A stretch of 13,975 nt of DNA from Flavobacteriales bacterium (GCA_027488055.1 JAIYCK010000128.1:1-13975), one strand, 5' to 3'; shown: positions 6,573 to 12,967, numbered from the stretch's first letter. Program-made: numbers and translations. Notes: a model not told the origin generated them from the letters alone.

Positions 6573-7781
6573 TTATTTCACTTTGAATTCAACTCTTCTA
6601 TTCTGAGCCTTTGCCAGAGCTGTCGTGCGATCGGTAGCTGGTTTGTCAGCCCCTGCATTTACAATCTCGATGCGCGAAGCTTCCACTCCGCCTTTCACCA
6701 AGTATTGCTTCACTGCTTCTGCGCGCTTCTGCCCCATGTTGGTGTAGAAGGTATTCACTTTTGCTTCCATGTTTTCGCTGGTTTCGCAGTGGCCTGTGAG
6801 CACGAGATTGATGCTGGTATTCGCTTTTAACAAAGTGACCATTTCATCCAATTCAGGTAAGAATTGTTCGGGAATTTCCATTGAAAGAGAGCTGAACCAA
6901 ACCGCGGTATTTGCTACTTGATCGATCGGTTTCATATCCGGTGTTTTCGCGCTAGCGCGGCTGTAGATCAAATCTGGCTCTTTATCTTCTGGTTTGCCGC
7001 AGAAACATTGGCTCTGAGCATCCACTGCCACAATCTCAATATTGTCGATGTAGTAATACGCATCTGCTGTCACAACACCCTCTTGACCTACTGGCTTTTT
7101 TAATTTTTCTTGCTTCAACTGATCCTCTGTTCCAAAGGCACCAATGATGATGTATTCTTCTGCGCCCTTGCCGATGTAAGTTCCGCAAATGGTCTCCCAA
7201 CCGTCCATGGTCTTGATCGGTTTGTTGTTTTTTTCTGTGATTTGCGGCTGGAACGTCAATGCATTGAAATTGTCGTTGGTCACTTTCCGATCGCTGATGA
7301 ACATACCCACATTATTTACACTCACTTTGGAGAGCTCAGACACACTCACATTGAATCGAATGCAATACAATTGGTTTTTGGCCAACTTTTGCTTCAATTT
7401 CACTTGCAAATACGATCTGTTCTTTTTCGGGTCTTTTGTAAATCCGCGAAAACCGGCATAGTTTTCTCCTTCGAAAGGATCTTGCTTTCCCATGTAGTTG
7501 ACTGGAGCAGCCACTTTTGGGCTTTTCATATTGGTATTGAACAAGTCCGCACTTCCTTTGATTGGTGAATCCCATGGCGTGCAAAAAGACGTCAACTGAC
7601 CTACATCTTTGAGGTTCTTCAATTGAGCATTCTCGAATCCACCATTGGGTACAAGGTTATTGTCATCTTCTTCATACTCTGACTCTTCCTCTTGTTTGGC
7701 TTTATCGCTCTTCGTTTTCTGAGCAAAGCTGACATGCGTCGAAACGACAAGGGCAGCTAACAACAAAAATTTCATCTTCAT
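6573..7781 (-). CDS. OmpA-family outer-membrane protein with N-terminal carbohydrate-binding-like domain (copy 2, altered OmpA loop)
   Basis: A 402-residue protein with a signal peptide MKMKFLLLAALVVSTHVSFA (1-20), cleaved before Gln21, then a charged linker (about 21-42: KSDKAKQEEESEYEEDD). Its N-domain (43-262) follows the same order as the 5253-6425 protein: VPNGGFE, YAGFRGF, RSYLQVKLKQKL, YYYIDNIEIV and a CFC pair (259-261), so the two are paralogues. The C-terminal OmpA-like domain (about 290-402) ends normally (AQNRRVEFKVK). Its peptidoglycan-binding loop is changed: GHCE (330-333) stands where GHTD is expected, and 20 residues instead of 15 separate it from the conserved Arg353. The start ATG overlaps the hemE stop (ATGA), and Met3 at 7775 is an alternative start. 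It is last in an operon with hemE and is followed by a strong terminator. Confidence 0.88.
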   Translation of the reverse strand: MKMKFLLLAALVVSTHVSFAQKTKSDKAKQEEESEYEEDDNNLVPNGGFENAQLKNLKDVGQLTSFCTPWDSPIKGSADLFNTNMKSPKVAAPVNYMGKQDPFEGENYAGFRGFTKDPKKNRSYLQVKLKQKLAKNQLYCIRFNVSVSELSKVSVNNVGMFISDRKVTNDNFNALTFQPQITEKNNKPIKTMDGWETICGTYIGKGAEEYIIIGAFGTEDQLKQEKLKKPVGQEGVVTADAYYYIDNIEIVAVDAQSQCFCGKPEDKEPDLIYSRASAKTPDMKPIDQVANTAVWFSSLSMEIPEQFLPELDEMVTLLKANTSINLVLTGHCETSENMEAKVNTFYTNMGQKRAEAVKQYLVKGGVEASRIEIVNAGADKPATDRTTALAKAQNRRVEFKVK

Positions 7782-8824
7782 TGGTCTAATTTGTATTGAT
7801 ATTCTTTAACTGATTCTATAAAACATTTTAGGTGTTCCGCATCGATATCGGGATAAACTCCATGTCCCAAGTTGGCGATATGTCGCTGTTCACCGAAGGC
7901 ATCTAGCATGGCATGTGTCTGGGTTTTGATTTGCTCAAAAGACCCATACAACACAGCGGGATCCAAGTTCCCTTGGAGTGTTTTGTCTTCGCCCACAACT
8001 TGTCTAGCCCAAGATGCGGAGGTATGCCAATCCAACCCAATGGTATTGCACCTCAAGTCAGAAAGCTCTTTCAATGAGAAAAAGGCACCTTTGGCGAAAA
8101 CCGTTAACGGCACTGTATCCTTCATGGCTTCACAAATTCGGTGCATATATGGCATAATAAAAACATTGTACACTTCGCTATTCAATATCCCCGCCCAACT
8201 ATCAAACAATTGGAGCATGTCTACTCCTGCCTCTACTTGTGCTTTTAGATATTGTATGGTAGCATCTGCAATGCGGCTAAGCAAGTCATGTGCCAAATTG
8301 GGATCGCGCTGCAGCATTGCGCGTGAAAGCGAGAATGTTTTGCTGCCTCGTCCTTCTACCATGTAACAAAAGATGGTCCATGGGGCACCGGCAAATCCGA
8401 TCAAAGGCACGCGACCGTTCAGATCCCGTTTGATCAGACCAATCGCGTCTGTCACATAAGCGAGATGATCCGTCACAGGTGCGCTGCTCAATTGGAGCAA
8501 GTCCTTCTCGGAACGAATGGTGTTTTCGAACCAAGGTCCGCGGCCTTCATCCATGGTGTAGGGCAAACCCATCGCTTCCGGCACGACCAAAATATCGGAG
8601 AACAAGATCGCGGCATCCACTCCTAAGATATCGACGGGTTGGATTGTTACCTCTGCCGCTAACTCTGGTGTTTTGACGAGATTGATGAAATTTCCAGCTT
8701 GTTGTCGAACCGCTCGGTAGGGCGCCAATACACGGCCCGCTTGGCGCATGACCCACACAGGGGTACGTTCCACTTTGAGGCCCTTTGCAGCCCGAATTAT
8801 TAGATCATTTTGAAGATTTCCCAT
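7778..8824 (-). CDS. hemE: Uroporphyrinogen decarboxylase
   Basis: HemE removes four carboxyl groups from uroporphyrinogen III to give coproporphyrinogen III in haem synthesis; it is a soluble cytoplasmic homodimer without cofactor. The 348-residue length is typical. The signature TPVWVMRQAGRVLAPYR lies at 21-37 (Arg27 and Arg31 in the substrate-binding region). The catalytic Asp is Asp78 in LFSDIL. Tyr155 (FCYMVEGRGSKTF), Ser210 (LFDSWAG) and His321 (NLGHGV) fill the other conserved active-site positions. It is the first gene of the operon with the OmpA-family gene at 6573, sharing a 4-base overlap that suggests translational coupling. No other haem genes are in the window. Its promoter faces that of the MOSC gene in a 71-bp gap. 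Confidence 0.97.
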   Translation of the reverse strand: MGNLQNDLIIRAAKGLKVERTPVWVMRQAGRVLAPYRAVRQQAGNFINLVKTPELAAEVTIQPVDILGVDAAILFSDILVVPEAMGLPYTMDEGRGPWFENTIRSEKDLLQLSSAPVTDHLAYVTDAIGLIKRDLNGRVPLIGFAGAPWTIFCYMVEGRGSKTFSLSRAMLQRDPNLAHDLLSRIADATIQYLKAQVEAGVDMLQLFDSWAGILNSEVYNVFIMPYMHRICEAMKDTVPLTVFAKGAFFSLKELSDLRCNTIGLDWHTSASWARQVVGEDKTLQGNLDPAVLYGSFEQIKTQTHAMLDAFGEQRHIANLGHGVYPDIDAEHLKCFIESVKEYQYKLDQ

Positions 8825-8834
8825 AAAGCGATGC

Positions 8835-8862
8835 CAAATTTAGCAGTTTAATACCGCCCAAA
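8835..8862 (-). promoter_or_regulatory. Probable hemE promoter
   Basis: Read on the minus strand, 8842-8835 is TAAATTTG, an exact match to TAnnTTTG. A TTTG at 8862-8859 lies 16 bases upstream as a -33-like element, slightly closer than usual. The -7 box ends 10 bases before the hemE ATG, so the leader would be only a few bases long. Confidence 0.5.
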
Positions 8863-8865
8863 GGG

Positions 8866-8873
8866 TAACTTTG
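8866..8873 (+). promoter_or_regulatory. Probable promoter of the MOSC gene, -7 box
   Basis: TAACTTTG matches TAnnTTTG exactly and lies 22 bases before the GTG start at 8896. A TTTA at 8847-8850 could be a poor -33 element. A second, imperfect box (TA, three bases, then TTTG) ends at 8887. This promoter overlaps the upstream elements of the hemE promoter on the other strand. Confidence 0.45.
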
Positions 8874-8895
8874 GGTCTTATATTTTGATTCATTC

Positions 8896-9705
8896 GTGGT
8901 ATCCATCAAAGAAATATTCATTTATCCCATCAAAGGCTGCGGCGGAATAAGGGTGGAGCAATGGCCTATGGACGGGAAAGGACTTCGCCATGATCGCCAA
9001 TGGATGCTGATAGACGAGCATCATCGCTTTGTGAGTCAGCGTGAAATCCCTCTCATGGCACTGCTGCAAGTCTGCCTCCAAGATTCGCATTGGAAGGTCA
9101 TGGATCCCAAGAGCGACAATCATTTGCTTCTGCCGATGGATCCTCAGCACGGGAGCACCAAACAAGTCACCATTTGGGATGATGAAGTCACCGCATTCAC
9201 CTATTCTACGGAAGCCAATTCCTTTTTCAGTGAGATATTAGGGAGACCTTTGGAGTTGGTTTTTTTCGGTGCAGATTCACAACGACGCGTTGACCCACGA
9301 TTTAATACAGCTGAGCATCAAACCCGATTCAGCGACGGATATCCCGTATTGGTGTTGGGCACTGCTTCCTTGACTCATTTAAACACCCTTTTGCCAGAGC
9401 CGATTAGTTACAATCGTTTTCGACCTAATGTGGTAATTCACACAGAGATTGCACACATAGAAGACCATTGGCTGAGGCTGCAACATGAGGACTTTACTTT
9501 TGAACTCGTAAAACCATGTGCCCGTTGTGTGGTGACCACCATCGATCAAAAGACGGCACAAAAAAGTCCAGAGCCGCTCAAAACGCTTTCAAGCTATCGA
9601 AAATTTGAGCAAAAGATAAACTTCGGCATGAATGCCCTAGTTGACATCCAGCAACCTCAAGCGTCGATTTGTATTGGGCAAGAACTCCGAGCGGTGGAGC
9701 GTTAA
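8896..9705 (+). CDS. MOSC-domain protein, mARC/YcbX-like molybdenum-cofactor enzyme
   Basis: The 269-residue protein has a MOSC N-terminal beta-barrel (about 1-100, IKEIFIYPIKGCGGIRVEQW) followed by a MOSC domain (about 120-265). This architecture matches mitochondrial amidoxime-reducing component (mARC) and bacterial YcbX, which carry the molybdenum cofactor on a Cys and reduce N-hydroxylated compounds. The KPCARCVVTTID segment (206-217) fits the mARC CxRC..TT.D motif; Cys208 and Cys211 are present, and one would be the Mo ligand. LKTLSSYRK (228-236) also matches the family. The GTG at 8896 is chosen because the first in-frame ATG (codon 25) would remove the first strands of the barrel. No fused 2Fe-2S ferredoxin domain is seen, so an outside electron donor is needed. 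No cofactor-synthesis genes are nearby. Its stop overlaps that of holA. Confidence 0.88.
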   Translation: MVSIKEIFIYPIKGCGGIRVEQWPMDGKGLRHDRQWMLIDEHHRFVSQREIPLMALLQVCLQDSHWKVMDPKSDNHLLLPMDPQHGSTKQVTIWDDEVTAFTYSTEANSFFSEILGRPLELVFFGADSQRRVDPRFNTAEHQTRFSDGYPVLVLGTASLTHLNTLLPEPISYNRFRPNVVIHTEIAHIEDHWLRLQHEDFTFELVKPCARCVVTTIDQKTAQKSPEPLKTLSSYRKFEQKINFGMNALVDIQQPQASICIGQELRAVER

Positions 9706-10751
9706 TGAAGAATTTTGAAAATAAGTTCTTTCAGAATATCTCCACCTTCCATATGTGGGCCTACCCCTTTGGATCTGCGATCGGCCTCCAGAATACTGGT
9801 AATAATACGCTCTACCTTTTGAGCACTGTAGTGCTTTGCCGCTTCGCGGTATTCGTTGATTGCGTAAGGGTTGATCCCCATGTCTTGCGCGGCATTCGCT
9901 TTGTTTGGAAGACTGATAAAGACTGCTAGCTTCGCAAAATGCCCGAAAATACTCGGAACGATGATTTGCAGAGGATTGTTTTTGGGGTTGGCCTCGAAAT
10001 AATACATCAATCTCATGGCCATGACCACTTCCTTTTTCATAAGTGCCTTGGTCAATTCCCACACATTGTAGTCCTTAGATATCCCAATATTCTCTTCTAC
10101 AAGATGCGCTGTGATAGTGCCCTTTTCAGGTAAAATAACGGCCAATTTATTGATCGCATTGACCACCTTGGACAAGTCGCTGCCCAGATTTTCAGCCAGC
10201 ATATTGCAAGCGGACGTATCGATCGCAAATCCGCGAGATTTCACATAGGTATTGATCCAATCTGCCAGATTATAATCTTTGACTGGAGTGCTTTTGAACA
10301 ACACGCCCTTTGACTCCGCCAATTTCATCATTTTGGTCCGCTTGTCCGGTCCGTCATTGCTGAATGAAAAGACCAACAAAGTGCTGGGTGTGGGATTCTC
10401 CAAGTAGAGCTCCAATAAATTCGGCTCCGGCTTTTTCTTTGTCTTTTTATCCGATGCTGCGGGATCACTTTGCCTCGACTTGAATTCTTTCATGTCTTGA
10501 GCTTCCTTCACAATGACGACTTGTTTGTCCCCCATCATGGGAAATCCTTGCGCCACGGACAATACCTGATCCATTGTAACATCCCTTCCATATACAATCG
10601 TTTGTCCAAAGGCCTTCGATCCTTCGTCGAGAACAGTTGTTTCGATTACTTCCAAGACATGATCTCTGAAATAACTTTCAGTACCCATCAACATGTAGAC
10701 GGGCTTATACTTCTTTTCTTGAAAATGCTTGAGTATTTGTGCGTATTCCAT
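9702..10751 (-). CDS. holA: DNA polymerase III subunit delta
   Basis: HolA is the clamp-loader subunit that opens the sliding clamp (DnaN) during replication. The 349-residue protein has the family outline: an N-terminal domain beginning YKPVYMLMGTESYFRDH (15-31), the segment GFPMMGDKQVVIVKEAQ (69-85), STLLVFSFS, and a C-terminal collar domain with WELTKALMKKEVVMAM and YFEANPKNNPLQII. A polar, Lys-rich insertion (about 88-111, including DKKTKKKPEP) sits before LLELYLENP, where relatives usually have a shorter turn. The gene follows the AMP nucleosidase gene after 4 bases, so the two form an operon. It meets the MOSC gene tail-to-tail, the two stop codons overlapping (TTAA, 9702-9705); no terminator lies between them. 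Confidence 0.94.
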   Translation of the reverse strand: MEYAQILKHFQEKKYKPVYMLMGTESYFRDHVLEVIETTVLDEGSKAFGQTIVYGRDVTMDQVLSVAQGFPMMGDKQVVIVKEAQDMKEFKSRQSDPAASDKKTKKKPEPNLLELYLENPTPSTLLVFSFSNDGPDKRTKMMKLAESKGVLFKSTPVKDYNLADWINTYVKSRGFAIDTSACNMLAENLGSDLSKVVNAINKLAVILPEKGTITAHLVEENIGISKDYNVWELTKALMKKEVVMAMRLMYYFEANPKNNPLQIIVPSIFGHFAKLAVFISLPNKANAAQDMGINPYAINEYREAAKHYSAQKVERIITSILEADRRSKGVGPHMEGGDILKELIFKILH

Positions 10752-10755
10752 GATA

Positions 10756-11529
10756 TTATTCCCATCTCAGGTGGCGTACCGATTGTCCGCCATCGCGTAT
10801 TTCTTTCAATGCATCGATCCCTATTTTGATATGTTGATCTACAAAATTATGGGTGATCTTTGTGTCACTTTCGCTTGTCTTGACCCCTTGCGGCACCATT
10901 GGTTGGTCGCTTACGAGCAACAAAGCACCCGTTGGAATTTTGTTGGCGAATCCAACGGTGAAGAGCGTTGCCGTCTCCATATCAATAGCCATGGCTCTGA
11001 TTTTGCGCAAATATTCCTTGAAGTTCTCATCGTGCTCCCACACTCTTCGATTGGTGGTATAAACAGTGCCTGTCCAATAGTCGAACCCGTGGTCACGAAT
11101 GGTGCTCGAGATAGCTCTCTGTAGTGAGAATGCAGGCATCGCTGGCACCTCGGCCGGAAAATAATCATTGCTTGTTCCTTCGCCGCGAATTGCCGCAATG
11201 GGTAAAATAAAATCTCCAAGTTGATTGCGTTTCTTCAGTCCACCACATTTGCCTAGAAACAGCACTGCTTGCGGCTGGATTGCTGACAAAAGATCCATGA
11301 TGGTAGCAGCATTCGCACTGCCCATGGAGAAATTGATAATCGTAATGCCATCCGCTGTGGCAGTGCACATGGCCTTGTCCTTGCCAATGATTTCTACGTT
11401 GTGCCATTCCGCAAACTTGTTGACATACCCATCGAAATTGGTTAGCAAAATCAATTTTCCAAATTGATCCAGTGCTGTACCCGTGTAGCGAGGCAGCCAA
11501 TTCTTAACGATTTCTTCTTTTGTTTCCAT
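10756..11529 (-). CDS. amn: AMP nucleosidase, short Bacteroidota form
   Basis: The enzyme hydrolyses AMP to adenine and ribose 5-phosphate and belongs to the PNP/UDP phosphorylase family. From the ATG at 11529 it has 257 residues, beginning METKEEIVKNWLPRYTGT. This is the start I recall for Bacteroidota homologues, which lack the N-terminal regulatory domain of the long E. coli Amn. Landmarks are NFSMGSANAATIMDLL (67-82), FLGKCGGLKKRNQLGD (91-106), the nucleoside-binding MAIDMETATLF (180-190) and SDQP (207-210) with the likely catalytic Asp208. The frame stays open to 11646, but that extension overlaps the divergent gene at 11640, and its 39 residues (Cys-rich, starting MTWVQKCT) do not look like family sequence. 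A second nearby ATG, at 11538, cannot be excluded. It leads the operon with holA. Confidence 0.93.
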   Translation of the reverse strand: METKEEIVKNWLPRYTGTALDQFGKLILLTNFDGYVNKFAEWHNVEIIGKDKAMCTATADGITIINFSMGSANAATIMDLLSAIQPQAVLFLGKCGGLKKRNQLGDFILPIAAIRGEGTSNDYFPAEVPAMPAFSLQRAISSTIRDHGFDYWTGTVYTTNRRVWEHDENFKEYLRKIRAMAIDMETATLFTVGFANKIPTGALLLVSDQPMVPQGVKTSESDTKITHNFVDQHIKIGIDALKEIRDGGQSVRHLRWE

Positions 11530-11564
11530 AGGTGACATTCGCCCGCGATGGGCCGCGTGCATGG

Positions 11565-11591
11565 CGAAAGTATTGCATAATGTTTTTTCAA
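11565..11591 (-). promoter_or_regulatory. Candidate promoter of the AMP nucleosidase-holA operon
   Basis: On the minus strand, 11572-11565 reads TACTTTCG, one mismatch from TAnnTTTG. A TTG at 11591-11589 lies 16 bases upstream. The box ends 35 bases before the ATG at 11529. If it is real, transcription begins inside the longer open frame, which supports the shorter protein. Confidence 0.3.
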
Positions 11592-11639
11592 TTCCACAGA
11601 CTTCTTCACAATCGATCGAAATAGTGCATTTTTGCACCC

Positions 11640-12074
11640 ATGTCATTGCCCATTCCCAACCTCAAAACCATGCAATCGGGAGACCAAACCTTGGTATGGG
11701 ATATTGTGCGCAAAAAATGGGTGGTACTGACTCCTGAGGAAATGGTGCGGCAAGCCACTATTCACTATTTGCATCAGCAACATAGCTACCCGCTTCAATG
11801 GATGGCCGTTGAGAAACAAATCCTTCTTCACGGTCGCAAAAAACGTTTTGATTTACTCATTTATGACCGCGAAGCACATCCTTGGCTTATGGTAGAATGC
11901 AAGGCGCCAATGGTGGCAATCGATGGCAGTGTGTTCGATCAAATCGCGCGTTATAATTTGAAATACAAGGTCCCTTATCTGATCGTCACCAATGGAGATC
12001 AATTCTTTTGCGCCAAAATCGACCATGAAAATCAAACCATTGATTGGCTGTCAGAGCTGCCGACACTTGTTTAA
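11640..12074 (+). CDS. Stand-alone HsdR-N-domain (PD-(D/E)xK fold) protein
   Basis: This 144-residue protein corresponds to the N-terminal nuclease domain of type I restriction HsdR subunits (Pfam HSDR_N_2), without helicase or specificity parts. The nuclease motifs are in order: Glu58 (AVEKQ), Asp71 (KRFDLLIYD), Glu86-Cys-Lys88 (LMVECKAP) and QIARY (101-105), which fits the QxxxY motif of RecB-type HsdR nucleases. The catalytic set therefore looks intact. The typical segment RKKWVVLTPEEMVRQ (24-38) precedes them. The ATG at 11640 is preferred because homologues start a few residues before a Leu-Pro segment; Met11 (11670) is an alternative. It diverges from the AMP nucleosidase-holA operon, a neighbourhood I recall as recurrent in Bacteroidota. 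That suggests a housekeeping DNA role, not restriction; this is inference. Confidence 0.85.
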   Translation: MSLPIPNLKTMQSGDQTLVWDIVRKKWVVLTPEEMVRQATIHYLHQQHSYPLQWMAVEKQILLHGRKKRFDLLIYDREAHPWLMVECKAPMVAIDGSVFDQIARYNLKYKVPYLIVTNGDQFFCAKIDHENQTIDWLSELPTLV

Positions 12075-12129
12075 GGTCTGCTTTTATAGATTTTTTTTCA
12101 CATTCTGCCGCACAATGGACCATTAGCGA

Positions 12130-12137
12130 GATATTTG
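12130..12137 (+). promoter_or_regulatory. Candidate -7 box before the DUF5606 gene
   Basis: GATATTTG is one mismatch from TAnnTTTG and ends 49 bases before the ATG at 12187. No good -33 TTG is seen. An eight-T run (12091-12098) lies upstream, but I found no stem before it, so I do not call a terminator for the preceding gene. Confidence 0.25.
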
Positions 12138-12186
12138 CACCCCTTTTATTTGGCTGTAATCTGCCAATTATTGCAAGAAATATTAT

Positions 12187-12630
12187 ATGAAAACGAATTT
12201 AGATAAAGTCCTCGCAGTGTCAGGAAAACCAGGTATCTATCACTTGGTGGCTGGCGGAAAATCAACCATTATAGTTGAATCCTTGGTTGATGGTAAACGC
12301 ATGCCCGTTCATCCTACTCAAAAAGTGAGCTCGTTGAGTGATATCAGCATGTTCACCTTGGAAGAAGACATTCCGTTGAAAGAGGTCTTATTGAAGATCA
12401 AAGCGCAGTACAACAATGCTCCAGCAGAGGATTTGGGAAAAGATTCCAAATCGCTTCGTGCGGCGATGCTGAAGGTATTGCCTACATATGATGCTGATCG
12501 TGTGTACGACTCAGATATCAAAAAGCTATTCCAATGGTATAATTTGTTGCAGGCAAAAGACATGTTGGACTTTGAGGAAGAAGCGCCAGCCGCTGAAGAT
12601 GGTGCGAATGAAACTGCCCCTACAGAATAA
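12187..12630 (+). CDS. DUF5606 family protein
   Basis: This 147-residue soluble protein has no signal peptide or membrane segment. It matches the conserved Bacteroidota family DUF5606 as I know it. The N-terminal barrel-like part reads VLAVSGKPGIYHLVAGGKSTIIVESLVDGKR (9-39), followed by VSSLSDISMFT (47-57) and EDIPLKEVLLKI (60-71). The middle helices contain LRAAMLKVLPTYDADRVYDSDIKKLFQWYNLL (90-121). The tail from about residue 126 is acidic and Ala-rich (EEEAPAAEDGANETAPTE) and probably disordered. The function of the family is unknown to me. The gene is separated from the HsdR-N gene by 112 bp on the same strand, and two hairpins follow it. Confidence 0.88.
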   Translation: MKTNLDKVLAVSGKPGIYHLVAGGKSTIIVESLVDGKRMPVHPTQKVSSLSDISMFTLEEDIPLKEVLLKIKAQYNNAPAEDLGKDSKSLRAAMLKVLPTYDADRVYDSDIKKLFQWYNLLQAKDMLDFEEEAPAAEDGANETAPTE

Positions 12631-12639
12631 TTCGATTTG

Positions 12640-12693
12640 CGTGGGAATCCAATCATTCCCATGCTCAAAGTATCAGGAAGGGAGCATTCCCTT
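12640..12693 (+). terminator. Two hairpins after the DUF5606 gene, possible terminator
   Basis: Hairpin 1: TGGGAAT (12642-12648) pairs with ATTCCCA (12655-12661) around a 6-base loop and extends by one G-U and one C-G pair to 12640-12663. Hairpin 2: AAGGGA (12678-12683) pairs with TCCCTT (12688-12693) around GCAT and is followed by TTCC. Neither has a long U run, so termination would be weak. The GGGAAT of hairpin 1 could instead pair with ATTCCC at 12686-12691, which would exclude both hairpins. Confidence 0.4.
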
Positions 12694-12898
12694 TTCCATA
12701 CAATTTCTCAAAGGCCCCACCCGCATCTGACAGTATTCCATTTGTGACAGCGTGCATCAATGGGCTACTTGCAAATCTTGAGACAAGAGATTGCTATTTC
12801 GTTTGACCATTTTGGGTTTCCCGAAAAAGAGCAGCTAATCATCCCCCCTTTTTGATGCGCTAGCAATGCCCGCAGCACCCCTAAATTAATTGTAATAT

Positions 12899-12932
12899 TT
12901 TGATTTTCGGGCAACCTTTTCTGCCATCTTAG
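12899..12932 (+). promoter_or_regulatory. Probable promoter of the choice-of-anchor L gene
   Basis: TTTG at 12899-12902 is followed after 22 bases by CATCTTAG (12925-12932), a one-mismatch fit to the looser -7 form TAnnTTnG seen in Flavobacteriales. The spacing is near the known range. The leader to the ATG at 12968 would be about 30 bases. Confidence 0.35.
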
Positions 12933-12967
12933 CGCCATATTCGTGTATCCTTAAAAAACCCTCTTCC

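Larger units (their letters stand above)
12631..12967. other. 337-bp gene-free region with hairpins and a promoter
   Basis: No open frame here resembles a protein. The left part holds two hairpins (12640-12663 and 12678-12693). The right part holds a probable promoter for the secreted protein gene (12899-12932). The middle (about 12700-12895) is unremarkable, with a C6T5 tract near 12843-12853 and a short palindrome GCTAGC at about 12859-12864. No tRNA shape or obvious repeat was seen. Confidence 0.5.

Noticed and set aside
7110..7568. A 152-residue plus-strand open frame.
   Set aside because: It is antisense to the OmpA-family gene at 6573-7781, whose domain structure is convincing. The antisense product has no recognisable feature.
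7872..8366. A 164-residue plus-strand open frame.
   Set aside because: It is the antisense of hemE, which has every conserved catalytic residue.
9637..10062. A 141-residue minus-strand open frame.
   Set aside because: It is in another frame of holA on the same strand and overlaps the end of the MOSC gene; no motif supports it.
11640..12074. A type I restriction system or other defence island.
   Set aside because: Only a 144-residue HsdR-N-like protein is present. There is no helicase part, methylase, specificity subunit or mobile element, and the neighbours are housekeeping genes.
12075..12110. An eight-T run (12091-12098) after the HsdR-N gene as a terminator.
   Set aside because: No stem precedes the T run, so it does not qualify as an intrinsic terminator by sequence alone.
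12488..12730. An 80-residue plus-strand open frame that runs from the DUF5606 gene into the intergenic region.
   Set aside because: Most of it is in a wrong frame of the DUF5606 gene, and the remainder covers the hairpins; no protein features are seen.
12760..12855. A 31-codon plus-strand open frame (ATG at 12760) in the gene-free region.
   Set aside because: It is short, has no promoter or recognisable motif, and could easily occur by chance.
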